Origin: Actinomycetota bacterium
GTDB lineage: Bacteria > Actinomycetota > Acidimicrobiia > Spongiisociales > UBA11373
Direction: 5' to 3'
NCBI GenBank assembly: GCA_020444505.1
Contig: JAHLKU010000001.1
Coordinates: 1-62,809 of the forward strand
DNA: 62,809 nt
Shown: piece by piece, positions 17,018-24,642 of the stretch
Layout of the letters: every line of letters begins with the position of its first letter
Numbering within the stretch: the stretch's first letter is position 1
Position numbers and translations under genes: made by a program
Notes under the pieces: generated by a model
Seen by the model: the letters and a program-made list of their open reading frames with translations, nothing else
Databases searched by the model: none
Told to the model about the DNA's origin: nothing

Positions 17018-17104
17018 GGTGGTGCTCCCTGGCTGCTGCGGTGCAGGGTGGCCGAAGGCATCGTTCCCCGCCAGGGACGGACGGCCCCTTCTCGCCGGGA
17101 GCGC

Positions 17105-17512
17105 CTACCCCTCGTCCACCAGGTCGGCGAGCGAGGTCGACGCCAGCGAACTGCGGAAGGTCTCCTGCGCCGCCGCCCAGGTGTCGTGGACCGCGCAGCG
17201 GTCCTCCCATGAGCAGGGGCCGCCGCGGAGCACGCACTCGGTCAGGTCGAGCGGCCCTTCTGCGGCCTCGACCACGTCGAGCAAGGAGATGGCGGACGGG
17301 GAGCCGGCCAGGGTGTACCCGCCGCGCGGCCCCGCGGCTGCCTCGAACACGCCTGCCGCGGTGAGGAGCGCCGCGACCCTGCTGAGGAAGGCGCGGGGGA
17401 TGTCCATCGACGCGGCGATCTGGGCGGCCTTCCGTCGTTGCGGGTGGTGCGATGCGACGTCGAAGGCGGCGCGCACGGCGTAGTCCCCGCGCCTGGTCAG
17501 GGTGATCCTCAC
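17105..17512 (-). CDS. Rrf2-family Fe-S regulator (NsrR/IscR-like)
   Basis: 135 residues. Winged HTH in the first 70 residues, with GPRGGYTLA at the wing, then cysteines C93, C100 and C106 (C-x6-C-x5-C), almost the spacing of NsrR and IscR, which hold a 2Fe-2S or 4Fe-4S cluster sensing NO or Fe-S status. GTG at 17512 with GGGAG upstream. It faces the octaheme cytochrome gene across a 109-base gap with two adjacent palindromes, so it probably represses that gene and itself. An NsrR-type role in NO or hydroxylamine stress would fit. Confidence 0.9.
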   Translation of the reverse strand: MRITLTRRGDYAVRAAFDVASHHPQRRKAAQIAASMDIPRAFLSRVAALLTAAGVFEAAAGPRGGYTLAGSPSAISLLDVVEAAEGPLDLTECVLRGGPCSWEDRCAVHDTWAAAQETFRSSLASTSLADLVDEG

Positions 17513-17546
17513 CGGATCTCCCGCCCTCTAACATCGACGTATTCGC

Positions 17547-17569
17547 TCAACGTTGACCTCAACAGTTGA
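17547..17569. promoter_or_regulatory. Twin palindromic operator of the Rrf2 regulator
   Basis: TCAACGTTGA and, two bases further, TCAACAGTTGA: two palindromes with the same half-site TCAAC/GTTGA. The second overlaps the -35 box of the cytochrome promoter. A dimer on each or a tetramer across both would block polymerase. Confidence 0.65.
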
Positions 17570-17594
17570 CCATTGCCGGACCTCAGCGTAGTTT
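17566..17594 (+). promoter_or_regulatory. Promoter of the octaheme cytochrome gene
   Basis: TTGACC, 17 bases, TAGTTT, then a predicted start near 17601 and GAAAGGAG before the GTG at 17622. The -35 box lies inside the second palindrome. Confidence 0.7.
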
Positions 17595-17621
17595 CGACGG
17601 GAAGTCGGAAAGGAGCAACCC

Positions 17622-18929
17622 GTGCACGACGGCGCCACCCCCGAGACAGAGGACCGTCCACGGTGGTGGACGGCGGGCCGCATCGCCGTCATCGCCTTCG
17701 CCGGCACCCTCCTGGTGCTGGCACTGATCCTGGTCATCGCGGTCAGCAGCGACGGCACCACCGGGAGCGGACCCGACCGCGTCGATGCGCTGGCCGGCAG
17801 CGATGACGACTGCGTCGCCTGCCATCGCAACACCACTCCGGGCATCGTGGAGCAGTACGGCCACTCCACCATGGCGGCCGCCAACGTGGAGTGCCGCGAC
17901 TGCCACGAGGTGGATCAGGGGTACCCGGGCTCGACGGCGCACGAGGGGACCTGGGTGCTCGCCAGCCCCACCTCCGCGATGTGCGAGCAATGCCATCCGG
18001 CAGAGACCAGGCAATACCTCGCCAGCCGGCACGGCATCCCGGCGTACGTCGCGATGACGGGGACCGACGGCCTCTCCGCCGATCTGCTCGCCATGTACGA
18101 GGCGATCCCCGAGGGTGGGTTCGCCCCCGACAAGGAGCGCAACGCCCTGTTCGCCATGGAGGGTCCCGAGATCACGCGGTTCGCCTGCGAGGGCTGCCAC
18201 AACATCGGGCGGCCCGCCGCGGACGGATCCGTTGGGGAGTGCCAGCAGTGCCACCTCCGCCACGAGTTCAGCCTCGAGCAGTCCCGGAAGCCGGAGACCT
18301 GCAACGCCTGCCACATCGGGCCGGACCACCCGCAGTGGGAGATCTACCAGGAGTCGCCGCACGGCATCGCCTACGCCACCGGCGGCCATGAGTGGCACTG
18401 GGACGTCGAGGCGGGCCGGGCGACGGTCGTCGACTTCCCGGCACCGACCTGCGCGACGTGCCACATCAGCGCGTTCGGCTCCACCGGGACCACCCACGAC
18501 GTGGGCGAGCGGCTCACCTGGTACCTGTTCGCCTCGGTGAGCGAGCAGCGGCCCAACGCCGACTCCAATCGGGTCAGGATGCAGACGGTCTGCCTCGAGT
18601 GCCACAACCCCGCGTTCGTCGACGACTTCTACGCAGGCGCCGATGCGGCGACGCTCAGGGTCAACGCATGGGTGCTGGAGAGCCGCGAGATCATGGCGCC
18701 GCTCGTCGAGGCCGGGCTGCTGACGCCGGAGCCGTTCGACGAGCCGATCGACTTCGTCTCCTTCGACCTCTGGCATCACTGGGGGCGCACCGCCAAGTTC
18801 GGCACGTGGATGCAGGGGCCGGACTACGTGCAATGGCACGGCGCCTACGAGGTGCTGCGAGAACTGGCCGAGCTGCGCACCCTGGTCGACGAGAAGCTCG
18901 CCGAGGCCGGCCTGCTCGAAGGCGAGTAG
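17622..18929 (+). CDS. Membrane-anchored octaheme cytochrome c, hydroxylamine oxidoreductase-like
   Basis: 435 residues. A single N-terminal membrane helix (about 19-42) is followed by eight CxxCH haem sites: 64, 91, 121, 189, 207, 227, 277 and 324. This number, the segment WEIYQESPHGIAY (239-251) and the C-terminal QGPDYVQWHGAYEVL are those of the HAO/octaheme cytochrome superfamily, whose members oxidise hydroxylamine or hydrazine, or reduce nitrite or hydroxylamine. In that family the fourth haem is the catalytic one (CEGCH, 189) and a cross-linking tyrosine separates oxidising from reducing enzymes; Y402 is a candidate but needs an alignment. The active domain faces outside. The next gene starts three bases after its stop, so it is the likely electron-transfer partner. 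Confidence 0.88.
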   Translation: MHDGATPETEDRPRWWTAGRIAVIAFAGTLLVLALILVIAVSSDGTTGSGPDRVDALAGSDDDCVACHRNTTPGIVEQYGHSTMAAANVECRDCHEVDQGYPGSTAHEGTWVLASPTSAMCEQCHPAETRQYLASRHGIPAYVAMTGTDGLSADLLAMYEAIPEGGFAPDKERNALFAMEGPEITRFACEGCHNIGRPAADGSVGECQQCHLRHEFSLEQSRKPETCNACHIGPDHPQWEIYQESPHGIAYATGGHEWHWDVEAGRATVVDFPAPTCATCHISAFGSTGTTHDVGERLTWYLFASVSEQRPNADSNRVRMQTVCLECHNPAFVDDFYAGADAATLRVNAWVLESREIMAPLVEAGLLTPEPFDEPIDFVSFDLWHHWGRTAKFGTWMQGPDYVQWHGAYEVLRELAELRTLVDEKLAEAGLLEGE

Positions 18930-18932
18930 CGG

Positions 18933-19850
18933 ATGTACCACCTGGCGACCCTGTGGCCGTGGGCGGGCGAGCGGGCCCGGAGGGTCTCCCGCGACGATGC
19001 CATCCTGCTCCTGGCTGCGGTGAACCAGGTGTTCCTGGGTGTGGACATCTACCTGGCGCACCTCGCCGATCAGACGATCCAGCCCAACGAGTGGATTCCG
19101 GTGGTGTTCGGCCCGGCGGCGGGGGCGCTGCTGCTGATGGCCGGGGCCCTGGCGCTGTGGAGGCGCCCGCCGGCTGCGGTGCTGGCGACCTCGGTGTTCG
19201 CGATCAGCGCCGTGGTGGGCGCCCTCGGCATCTACTTCCACCTCGTCCGGGCCGCGCTCCCCACGGGCCCGATCACCTACCGGCTGACCACGCGGCTGCT
19301 GGTGTGGGGCCCGCCGTTCCTGGGCCCCTTGATGTTCGTGCTGGTGGCGCTGTTCGGGATCAGTGCCGTCTGGCGGGAGGATCCGCCCGACAGCGGCCGT
19401 CTCCGCATCCTCGGGAACCTGCGGCTGAAGATGCCCCTCCGCAAGACGGACGCCTACTTCCTGCTGGTCGGCTCGACCGCCATGGTCGCCACCGTCAGCG
19501 CCGTGTTCGACCACGCCCGCACCGGATGGGACAACACCAACCTGTGGATCCCCACGGTGGTCGGGGTGCTGGTGTCGATCGTCTGCTTCGCGATGGCGAC
19601 GATCCGGCGGCCCCGGTGGGGCGACCTGCTGGTCTACGCCGGGGCGATGGGCCTGATGGTGATCACCGGCCTGCTCGGCGTCTGGTTCCACTTCGGGGAC
19701 AACGTGACGTCCCGGGGGGTCGTCGTGGTCGAGCGATTCATCCGGGGAGCGCCGATCATGGCGCCGCTGCTGTACGCCAACGTGGGCCTGTTCGGCCTCG
19801 TCGTGCTCCTCGACCCGGCGGTGCGCCGCTCCGGGGAGGGGGGCGGCTAA
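18933..19850 (+). CDS. Multi-pass membrane protein with internal duplication, partner of the octaheme cytochrome
   Basis: 305 residues and about eight membrane helices; I do not recognise the family. Residues 21-146 and 172-294 are two copies of the same unit of about four helices: DDAILLLAAVNQVF aligns with TDAYFLLVGSTAMV, IYFHL with VWFHF, and GPPFLGPLMFV with GAPIMAPLLYA. Each copy keeps one histidine in the first helix (H43, H194) and one at the end of a later helix (H103, H253), which could be haem b or metal ligands. It starts three bases after the cytochrome stop, so it probably passes electrons between the octaheme protein and the quinone pool. Its stop overlaps ku by four bases. Confidence 0.75.
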   Translation: MYHLATLWPWAGERARRVSRDDAILLLAAVNQVFLGVDIYLAHLADQTIQPNEWIPVVFGPAAGALLLMAGALALWRRPPAAVLATSVFAISAVVGALGIYFHLVRAALPTGPITYRLTTRLLVWGPPFLGPLMFVLVALFGISAVWREDPPDSGRLRILGNLRLKMPLRKTDAYFLLVGSTAMVATVSAVFDHARTGWDNTNLWIPTVVGVLVSIVCFAMATIRRPRWGDLLVYAGAMGLMVITGLLGVWFHFGDNVTSRGVVVVERFIRGAPIMAPLLYANVGLFGLVVLLDPAVRRSGEGGG

Positions 19851-20635
19851 CCCGCCTTGCGGGCCGCCTTGGTGGCCTCGACGCTGGCCTTGAGGGCCTC
19901 CATGAGGTCGACCACACCGGTGGGCTGGGGGGCCTCGGTGGTGACGATCTCCTCGCCCTCCATCTTGCGGCGGGCCAGTTCCTCGACGGCGGCGCGCGAC
20001 TCGTCCACCCACGCGGCGGGGTCGAACGGCGAGGTGAGGTTGTCGATGATCATCTCGGCCATCTTCACCTCGTCGGGGCGGACCTCCACCTCCTCGGCGA
20101 TCTCCTCGAACGCCGGCTCCCGGATCTCGTCGGGCCAGAACATGGTCTCCAGCACCAGCACCTCGCCGTCGGTGCGGAGGGTGGCGGGGTACTCACGGCC
20201 CCGCATGGCGACCCGGGCCAGCCCGACCATGCCCTTCTCGTCGAGCGCCTGCACCAGGATGCGGTACGCCTTGGCGCCGGTCTTCTCGGGGGCCAGGTAG
20301 TACGACTTCTGGTAGTAGATCGGGTCGATCTCCTCGTCCCGGACGAACTGCACCACGTCCACGGCACCGGTGGTGCCGGAGCGGAGCGCCGCCTGCAGTT
20401 CGTCGTCGTCGAACACCACGTAGCGGCCCTTGTCGATCTCGTAGCCCTTGACGATCTCGTCGGAGGCCACCTCGGCACCGTCGGCCTCGGCCACCTTGCG
20501 GTAGCGGATGCGGCTGCCGTCGCTCTTGCGCAACTGGTTGAACTTGGGGCGCTTCTCCTCCGTGGCCGAGTAGAGGCCGACCGGGATGGTGACCAGGCCG
20601 AAGGAGATGGCTCCCTTCCAGATGGGTCGGGGCAT
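19847..20635 (-). CDS. ku: Ku homodimer, non-homologous end joining
   Basis: 262 residues, a complete bacterial Ku: MPRPIWKGAISFGLVTIPVG at the N-terminus, the beta-barrel core, and a lysine/alanine-rich tail (about 240-262). It binds broken DNA ends as a ring and recruits LigD-type ligase. The lone ATP-dependent ligase at 11186 is a possible partner; no LigD polymerase or nuclease domain is present in the window. It overlaps the convergent membrane protein gene by four bases. Confidence 0.95.
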   Translation of the reverse strand: MPRPIWKGAISFGLVTIPVGLYSATEEKRPKFNQLRKSDGSRIRYRKVAEADGAEVASDEIVKGYEIDKGRYVVFDDDELQAALRSGTTGAVDVVQFVRDEEIDPIYYQKSYYLAPEKTGAKAYRILVQALDEKGMVGLARVAMRGREYPATLRTDGEVLVLETMFWPDEIREPAFEEIAEEVEVRPDEVKMAEMIIDNLTSPFDPAAWVDESRAAVEELARRKMEGEEIVTTEAPQPTGVVDLMEALKASVEATKAARKAG

Positions 20636-20701
20636 GGGACGTGCTCCGGTGTGGGTGGGGGCGCATCATACGGCCGGCCCCGGCCCTGTGGAGGGCGGGA
20701 C

Positions 20702-20707
20702 TAGCGT
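20702..20707 (+). promoter_or_regulatory. -10 element, leaderless start of the CPBP gene
   Basis: TAGCGT lies eight bases before the GTG, with no good ribosome-binding site at the usual distance. Confidence 0.4.
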
Positions 20708-20715
20708 GGCGTCCC

Positions 20716-21492
20716 GTGACACGCGAGCCACTGCCCCCGGGGGCCGAACCCGCCGCCGCCCGCCTCGACCGGCGCACCGTCGTCGTCCTGGTGACGGCGG
20801 TGGTGCTGCTGATCGTGTTCGAGTACTGGGGCCTGGCCGGTGCGTTCCGGGCGTCCTCGTGGCACCAGCGGGCCCTCGACTGGCTCGGGGACGGGTACGC
20901 CGAGTACGCCGACCTGCTGCCGTACCAGTACTGGGGCGTCGCCTCGCTGGTGATCCGGGTGATCGTCCCCTTCGCCGTCGTCGCCCTGGTGCTGCGCGAG
21001 CCGCTGCGGGAGTGGGGATGGAAGCTGAAGCCGCGCTGGCGGGACGTGCGGCCCTACGTGCTGTTCCTGGCCGTGATGATCCCCGTGGTCGCCGTCATGT
21101 CGCTGATGGGGTCGTTCCAGCGCAAGTACCCCTTCTACGACGGCGCCGTCGCCGGCGGGTGGCACTTCTGGGGCTTCCAGGCGTTCTACGGCCTGCAGTT
21201 CCTGGGCGTGGAGGCGTTCTTCCGGGGGTTCCTGCTGTTCGGGTTGGAGCGGCGCCTCGGGTGGTACGCGATCGGGGTGTCCACCATCCCCTACGTGATG
21301 ATCCACTTCGGCAAGCCGATGCCCGAGACCTTCGCCGCCATCGTGGCCGGGGTGCTGCTGGGGTGGATGGCGCTGCGCACCCGTTCGTTCCTGTGGGGCG
21401 TCGCCCTGCACTGGACGGTGGCGATCACCATGGACCTGGCGGTGCTGAGCCGCGAACTGGGCCTGGTCGAGACGCTCCACCGCATCTTCTAG
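20716..21492 (+). CDS. CPBP-family intramembrane protease
   Basis: 258 residues with about six to seven hydrophobic helices. The CPBP (Abi/CAAX-type) active-site pattern is visible: GVEAFFRGFLLFGLE in place of EExxxR (E followed by R), then HFGKPMPET and HWTVAIT, supplying the glutamate and histidines of this glutamic-type membrane protease. Targets are unknown. The GTG at 20716 follows a -10 box by eight bases (leaderless); the open frame to 20641 is an upstream extension. Confidence 0.82.
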   Translation: MTREPLPPGAEPAAARLDRRTVVVLVTAVVLLIVFEYWGLAGAFRASSWHQRALDWLGDGYAEYADLLPYQYWGVASLVIRVIVPFAVVALVLREPLREWGWKLKPRWRDVRPYVLFLAVMIPVVAVMSLMGSFQRKYPFYDGAVAGGWHFWGFQAFYGLQFLGVEAFFRGFLLFGLERRLGWYAIGVSTIPYVMIHFGKPMPETFAAIVAGVLLGWMALRTRSFLWGVALHWTVAITMDLAVLSRELGLVETLHRIF

Positions 21493-21543
21493 GGCCGGCC
21501 CCGCAACTGAGTGCGGGACCGCCCCACCGGGCGGCCCCGCACG

Positions 21544-21615
21544 CGCCCCCGGTAGGATTCGAACCTACGCTCCCGGCTCCGGAGGCCGGTGCTCTCTCCC
21601 CTGAGCTACGGGGGC
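21544..21615 (-). tRNA. tRNA-Arg (CCG anticodon)
   Basis: A complete cloverleaf on the minus strand: acceptor GCCCCCG/CGGGGGC, D arm GCTC..GAGC, anticodon stem CCGGC/GCCGG around loop CTCCGGA (anticodon CCG, reading CGG codons), and T arm GTAGG-TTCGAAT-CCTAC. CCA is not encoded. It lies just upstream of, and opposite to, argS, the synthetase that charges it. Confidence 0.95.
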
Positions 21616-21660
21616 GGACGCCCGGGATCGTATCACGGCGGCCGGAGCACCTCCCGGGGG

Positions 21661-21666
21661 TACGAT
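21661..21666 (+). promoter_or_regulatory. -10 element for argS
   Basis: TACGAT overlaps the first in-frame ATG (21665), so transcription must begin downstream of it; this argues for the GTG at 21692 as the true argS start. Confidence 0.5.
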
Positions 21667-21691
21667 GCCCCCCGATCCGCCGGAGGTGCCC

Positions 21692-23359
21692 GTGTTCCCC
21701 GAAGCCATCCACGACGCCGTCGCCGCCGCATTGGCGTCGCTGGACGGGGGTGGCGCGCCGTCCGGCGGCCCGTCGTCCTGGGGTTTCGTGGTGGAGCGTC
21801 CCCGGGACCGGGCCAACGGCGATTGGGCGGCCAACGCCGCCATGGTGGGGGCCAAGCGGGCCGGGATGGCGCCGCGCGACCTGGCCGCCGCCATCATCGA
21901 GCACCTCCCGGAGATCCCGTTCCTGGACGGCGTCGAGATCGCAGGCCCGGGGTTCCTCAACTTCACCCTGTCCCACGACTGGTACCTGGAGGTGCTGCGC
22001 ACCGCAGCGGCCGGCGGGCCCGATCACGCCCGGGTGGACGACGGCGCGGGGGAGCGGATCCAGGTGGAGTTCGTGTCGTCGAACCCCAACGGCCCGCTGC
22101 ACATCGGCCATGCCCGGGGCGGGGTCGTCGGCGACGTCATCGCCCGCCTGCTCGACTACGTCGGCCACCCCGTGGAGCGGGAGTACTACTACAACGATGC
22201 CGGGGCCCAGATGACCCGCTACGCCGCCAGCCTGGAGGCGGCGATGCGGCGGGCGATGGGGCAGGACGCCGAGATCCCCGAGGACGGCTACCACGGCCCC
22301 TACGTGCTGGAGTGGGGGGCCGAACTGGCCGCAGAGCAGGGCGGCGCCCTGGTGGAGATGGGCGAGGACGAGCGCCGGGAAGCCGTGCTCGCCTGGGGGT
22401 TGGACCGGGCGATGCGCGACATCGAGCAGACCCTCGCCATGGTGGACATCCCCTTCGACGTCTGGTTCAGCGAGCGGACCCTTCACGACCGCGGCGACGT
22501 GGACACCGCGCTGCAGCGCCTCGACGGGGCCGGCCACCTGTACCGCGAGGACGGGGCCACCTGGTTCCGCACCACGCACTTCGGCGACGAGAAGGACCGC
22601 GTGGTCGTCACCTCCGACGGCCGCTACACCTACCTGGCGCCCGACATCGCCTACCACCTGGACAAGTTCGCGCGCGGCTTCGCCCGGGTCATCAACATCT
22701 GGGGCGCCGACCACCACGGCTACGTGCCGCGGGTGAAGGCGTCGCTGCAGGCACTGGGGGTGGACCCGGACCGCCTGGAGATCGTCATCACGCAGATGGT
22801 CAATCTGGCCAGGGGCGGCGAGCCGGTGCGCATGTCGATGCGGGCGGGAGAGTTCGTCACGTTCCGGGAGGTGATCGAGGAGGTGGGCGCCGACGCCGTC
22901 CGCTACTTCCTGGCCGCCTACAGCCCCGACACGGCGATCACCTTCGACCTGGAGCAGGCCAAGCAGCAGAGCATGGACAACCCGGTGTACTACCTGCAGT
23001 ACGCCCACGCCCGCATGTGCAGCCTGGAGCGCTTCGCCGCCGCCGAGGGCGTGGTGCGGGCGCCGCTCGGCGACGCCGACCTGGCCCTGCTCACCGACCC
23101 CGCCGAGGTGGAGCTGCTCAAGCAGTGCGACCGCCTCCGCGAGGAGGTGCGGGAGGCGGCGGCGCGGCGGGCCCCGCACCGCATGACCACCTACGGCACC
23201 GACGTCGCCACCGCCTTCCACCGCTTCTACACCGACTGCCGCATCGTCACCGACGACGCCGCCCTCACCCAGGCCCGGCTGTGGCTCGTGGAGGCGTCGA
23301 AGAGCGTGATGGTGGCCGTGCTCGGCCTGCTGGGGATCAGCGCCCCGGAGGCGATGTAG
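21692..23359 (+). CDS. argS: Arginyl-tRNA synthetase
   Basis: About 555 residues of a class I synthetase that charges tRNA-Arg. The HIGH motif is in GPLHIGHARG; the N-terminal arginine-tRNA domain (Add-1) and the C-terminal helical anticodon-binding domain (from about 430, ending KSVMVAVLGLLGI) are intact. I choose the GTG at 21692 because GGAGG lies five bases before it; the ATG at 21665 overlaps a -10 box. Its end overlaps the convergent MinD-type gene by 23 bases. It heads the argS-hom-thrC-rho gene order shared with other actinobacteria. Confidence 0.95.
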   Translation: MFPEAIHDAVAAALASLDGGGAPSGGPSSWGFVVERPRDRANGDWAANAAMVGAKRAGMAPRDLAAAIIEHLPEIPFLDGVEIAGPGFLNFTLSHDWYLEVLRTAAAGGPDHARVDDGAGERIQVEFVSSNPNGPLHIGHARGGVVGDVIARLLDYVGHPVEREYYYNDAGAQMTRYAASLEAAMRRAMGQDAEIPEDGYHGPYVLEWGAELAAEQGGALVEMGEDERREAVLAWGLDRAMRDIEQTLAMVDIPFDVWFSERTLHDRGDVDTALQRLDGAGHLYREDGATWFRTTHFGDEKDRVVVTSDGRYTYLAPDIAYHLDKFARGFARVINIWGADHHGYVPRVKASLQALGVDPDRLEIVITQMVNLARGGEPVRMSMRAGEFVTFREVIEEVGADAVRYFLAAYSPDTAITFDLEQAKQQSMDNPVYYLQYAHARMCSLERFAAAEGVVRAPLGDADLALLTDPAEVELLKQCDRLREEVREAAARRAPHRMTTYGTDVATAFHRFYTDCRIVTDDAALTQARLWLVEASKSVMVAVLGLLGISAPEAM

Positions 23360-24095
23360 CCGTCCCCGCCCGGCCGGCGACCTCCCGGCCGATGCGGCGG
23401 ACCGCGTCGAAGAAGTCGGTCTCCCGCAGGCGGCCCGGATCGCCGAGGGCGTCCTCCAGGGCGGGGTCGTAGGGGACCGCTCCCAGGAACGGCACGCCCG
23501 ACCCGGCGGCCAGCGCCTCGACCTCGCCGCCGCCGTCGCGCCGCAGGTTCTCGGCCATCCCGACGATCGGCGCCCGCAGTTCCACCAGCAGCCGCACCGC
23601 CCGCTGCACGCTCCCGATGACCACCCGCGACGCCGTGCCGAGCAGCAGGAACTCGGTGCGCGGCACCAGGCGGACCACGTCGAGGGCGATGTCGCCCAGG
23701 CCTGGGGGCAGGTCGAGGACCAGGGCGTCGAGGTCGCCCCAGCGGGTGATGGCCAGCAGTTCCAGCAGGGTGTTGGTGACGTCGCCGCCCCGCATCGGGG
23801 CGGCCGCGTCGCCGGAGAAGTACGCCACCGACATGGTGCGGACCCCCGCCAGGACCACAGGATCCACCCCGAACTCCTCGGTCGGGAACCGGCCCCCGCC
23901 GCCCAGGACCACGTGGTCGCTGGGGGAGGTGAAGTCGAGGTCCAGCAGGCCGACCGCCATGCCCTCGTCGGCCCACGCCAGGGCGAGGGACGATGAGATC
24001 ACGCTCTTGCCGATGCCGCCCTTGCTGCCGGTGACGGCGACGATGCGTCCCACGCCGGCGAGGCGGTCGTCGATGGCGGCGGCGCGGGGGTCCAT
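23337..24095 (-). CDS. MinD/Mrp-type P-loop ATPase next to hypA (HypB-like, ATPase type)
   Basis: 252 residues. A deviant Walker A SKGGIGKSV near residue 24, then LLDLDFTSPSD and VLDLPPGLGD as the switch and Walker B regions. It belongs to the Mrp/MinD group rather than the GTPase HypB. In Thermococcus kodakarensis an ATPase of this type (HypBAT) pairs with HypA to deliver nickel to hydrogenase, and the adjacent gene here is hypA. An in-frame GTG at 24104 overlaps the hypA stop (GTGA) and is an equally possible start. No hydrogenase gene is in the window. Confidence 0.8.
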   Translation of the reverse strand: MDPRAAAIDDRLAGVGRIVAVTGSKGGIGKSVISSSLALAWADEGMAVGLLDLDFTSPSDHVVLGGGGRFPTEEFGVDPVVLAGVRTMSVAYFSGDAAAPMRGGDVTNTLLELLAITRWGDLDALVLDLPPGLGDIALDVVRLVPRTEFLLLGTASRVVIGSVQRAVRLLVELRAPIVGMAENLRRDGGGEVEALAAGSGVPFLGAVPYDPALEDALGDPGRLRETDFFDAVRRIGREVAGRAGTATSPPGR

Positions 24096-24100
24096 GGGGG

Positions 24101-24535
24101 TCACCCCGGCGCCGGCCCGGGGTCGGTGTCGCCTTCGACGCGCGCCAGGCTGATGCCGCGTCCGGCCAGGATCTCGAAGTCGGGGCTCCCGCACCCCGGG
24201 CAGCGGATGTAGGCGTGCGACAGTTCGGGGAGGAAGTGGATCGCCTCCCGGTCGTCGGCGTCCTCCACCCGATCGAGGTCGGGCGTGCCGAACTCGCGCT
24301 CGCACACCCGGCACCGGAACCGCACCGGCTCTTCCTCCACCACGAACCGCACCCCCTGCAGCGCCGGCTCGGCGGCGGGGATCACCTCGGTGAGGGAGAA
24401 CTCGAACAGGTCGCGCTCGATCTGCTGCAGTTCGCCCACCCGCACCGTGATGGCCTCGATGCGGGCCATGCCGGCCTCGCGAGCGGCGCGCACGGCTGCC
24501 TTCACCACGGCGTCGGCGAGCGCGAACTCGTGCAT
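24101..24535 (-). CDS. hypA: Hydrogenase nickel-incorporation protein HypA, archaeal-type zinc loop
   Basis: 144 residues. It starts MHEFALADAV with the nickel-binding histidine H2. The zinc domain has C75xxC78 and C112xxC115, with 33 residues between the pairs, whereas ordinary bacterial HypA has about 12-13. As I recall, Thermococcus HypA has the same 34-residue offset (C73/C76/C110/C113). HypA carries Ni2+ to the large subunit of NiFe hydrogenase. The ATG at 24535 has GGAGGG upstream. It is coupled to the downstream ATPase gene. Confidence 0.88.
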   Translation of the reverse strand: MHEFALADAVVKAAVRAAREAGMARIEAITVRVGELQQIERDLFEFSLTEVIPAAEPALQGVRFVVEEEPVRFRCRVCEREFGTPDLDRVEDADDREAIHFLPELSHAYIRCPGCGSPDFEILAGRGISLARVEGDTDPGPAPG

Positions 24536-24629
24536 GGGCCATCCCTCCGCAGGGGCGCGGCACTGACCGGCGCATCCTAGGGACGGCGCCGGCCCCTCCC
24601 GCCCGGCGCCCGGGCCCGCCCGGCCCGCC

Positions 24630-24635
24630 TACCAT
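24630..24635 (+). promoter_or_regulatory. -10 element, leaderless start of hom
   Basis: TACCAT ends seven bases before the ATG and there is no ribosome-binding site. Confidence 0.55.
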
Positions 24636-24642
24636 CCCGGCC

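Noticed and set aside
17583-20012. 809-residue minus-strand frame over the octaheme cytochrome region
   Set aside because: His/Gly/Arg-rich shadow; the plus-strand frames carry CxxCH motifs and membrane helices.
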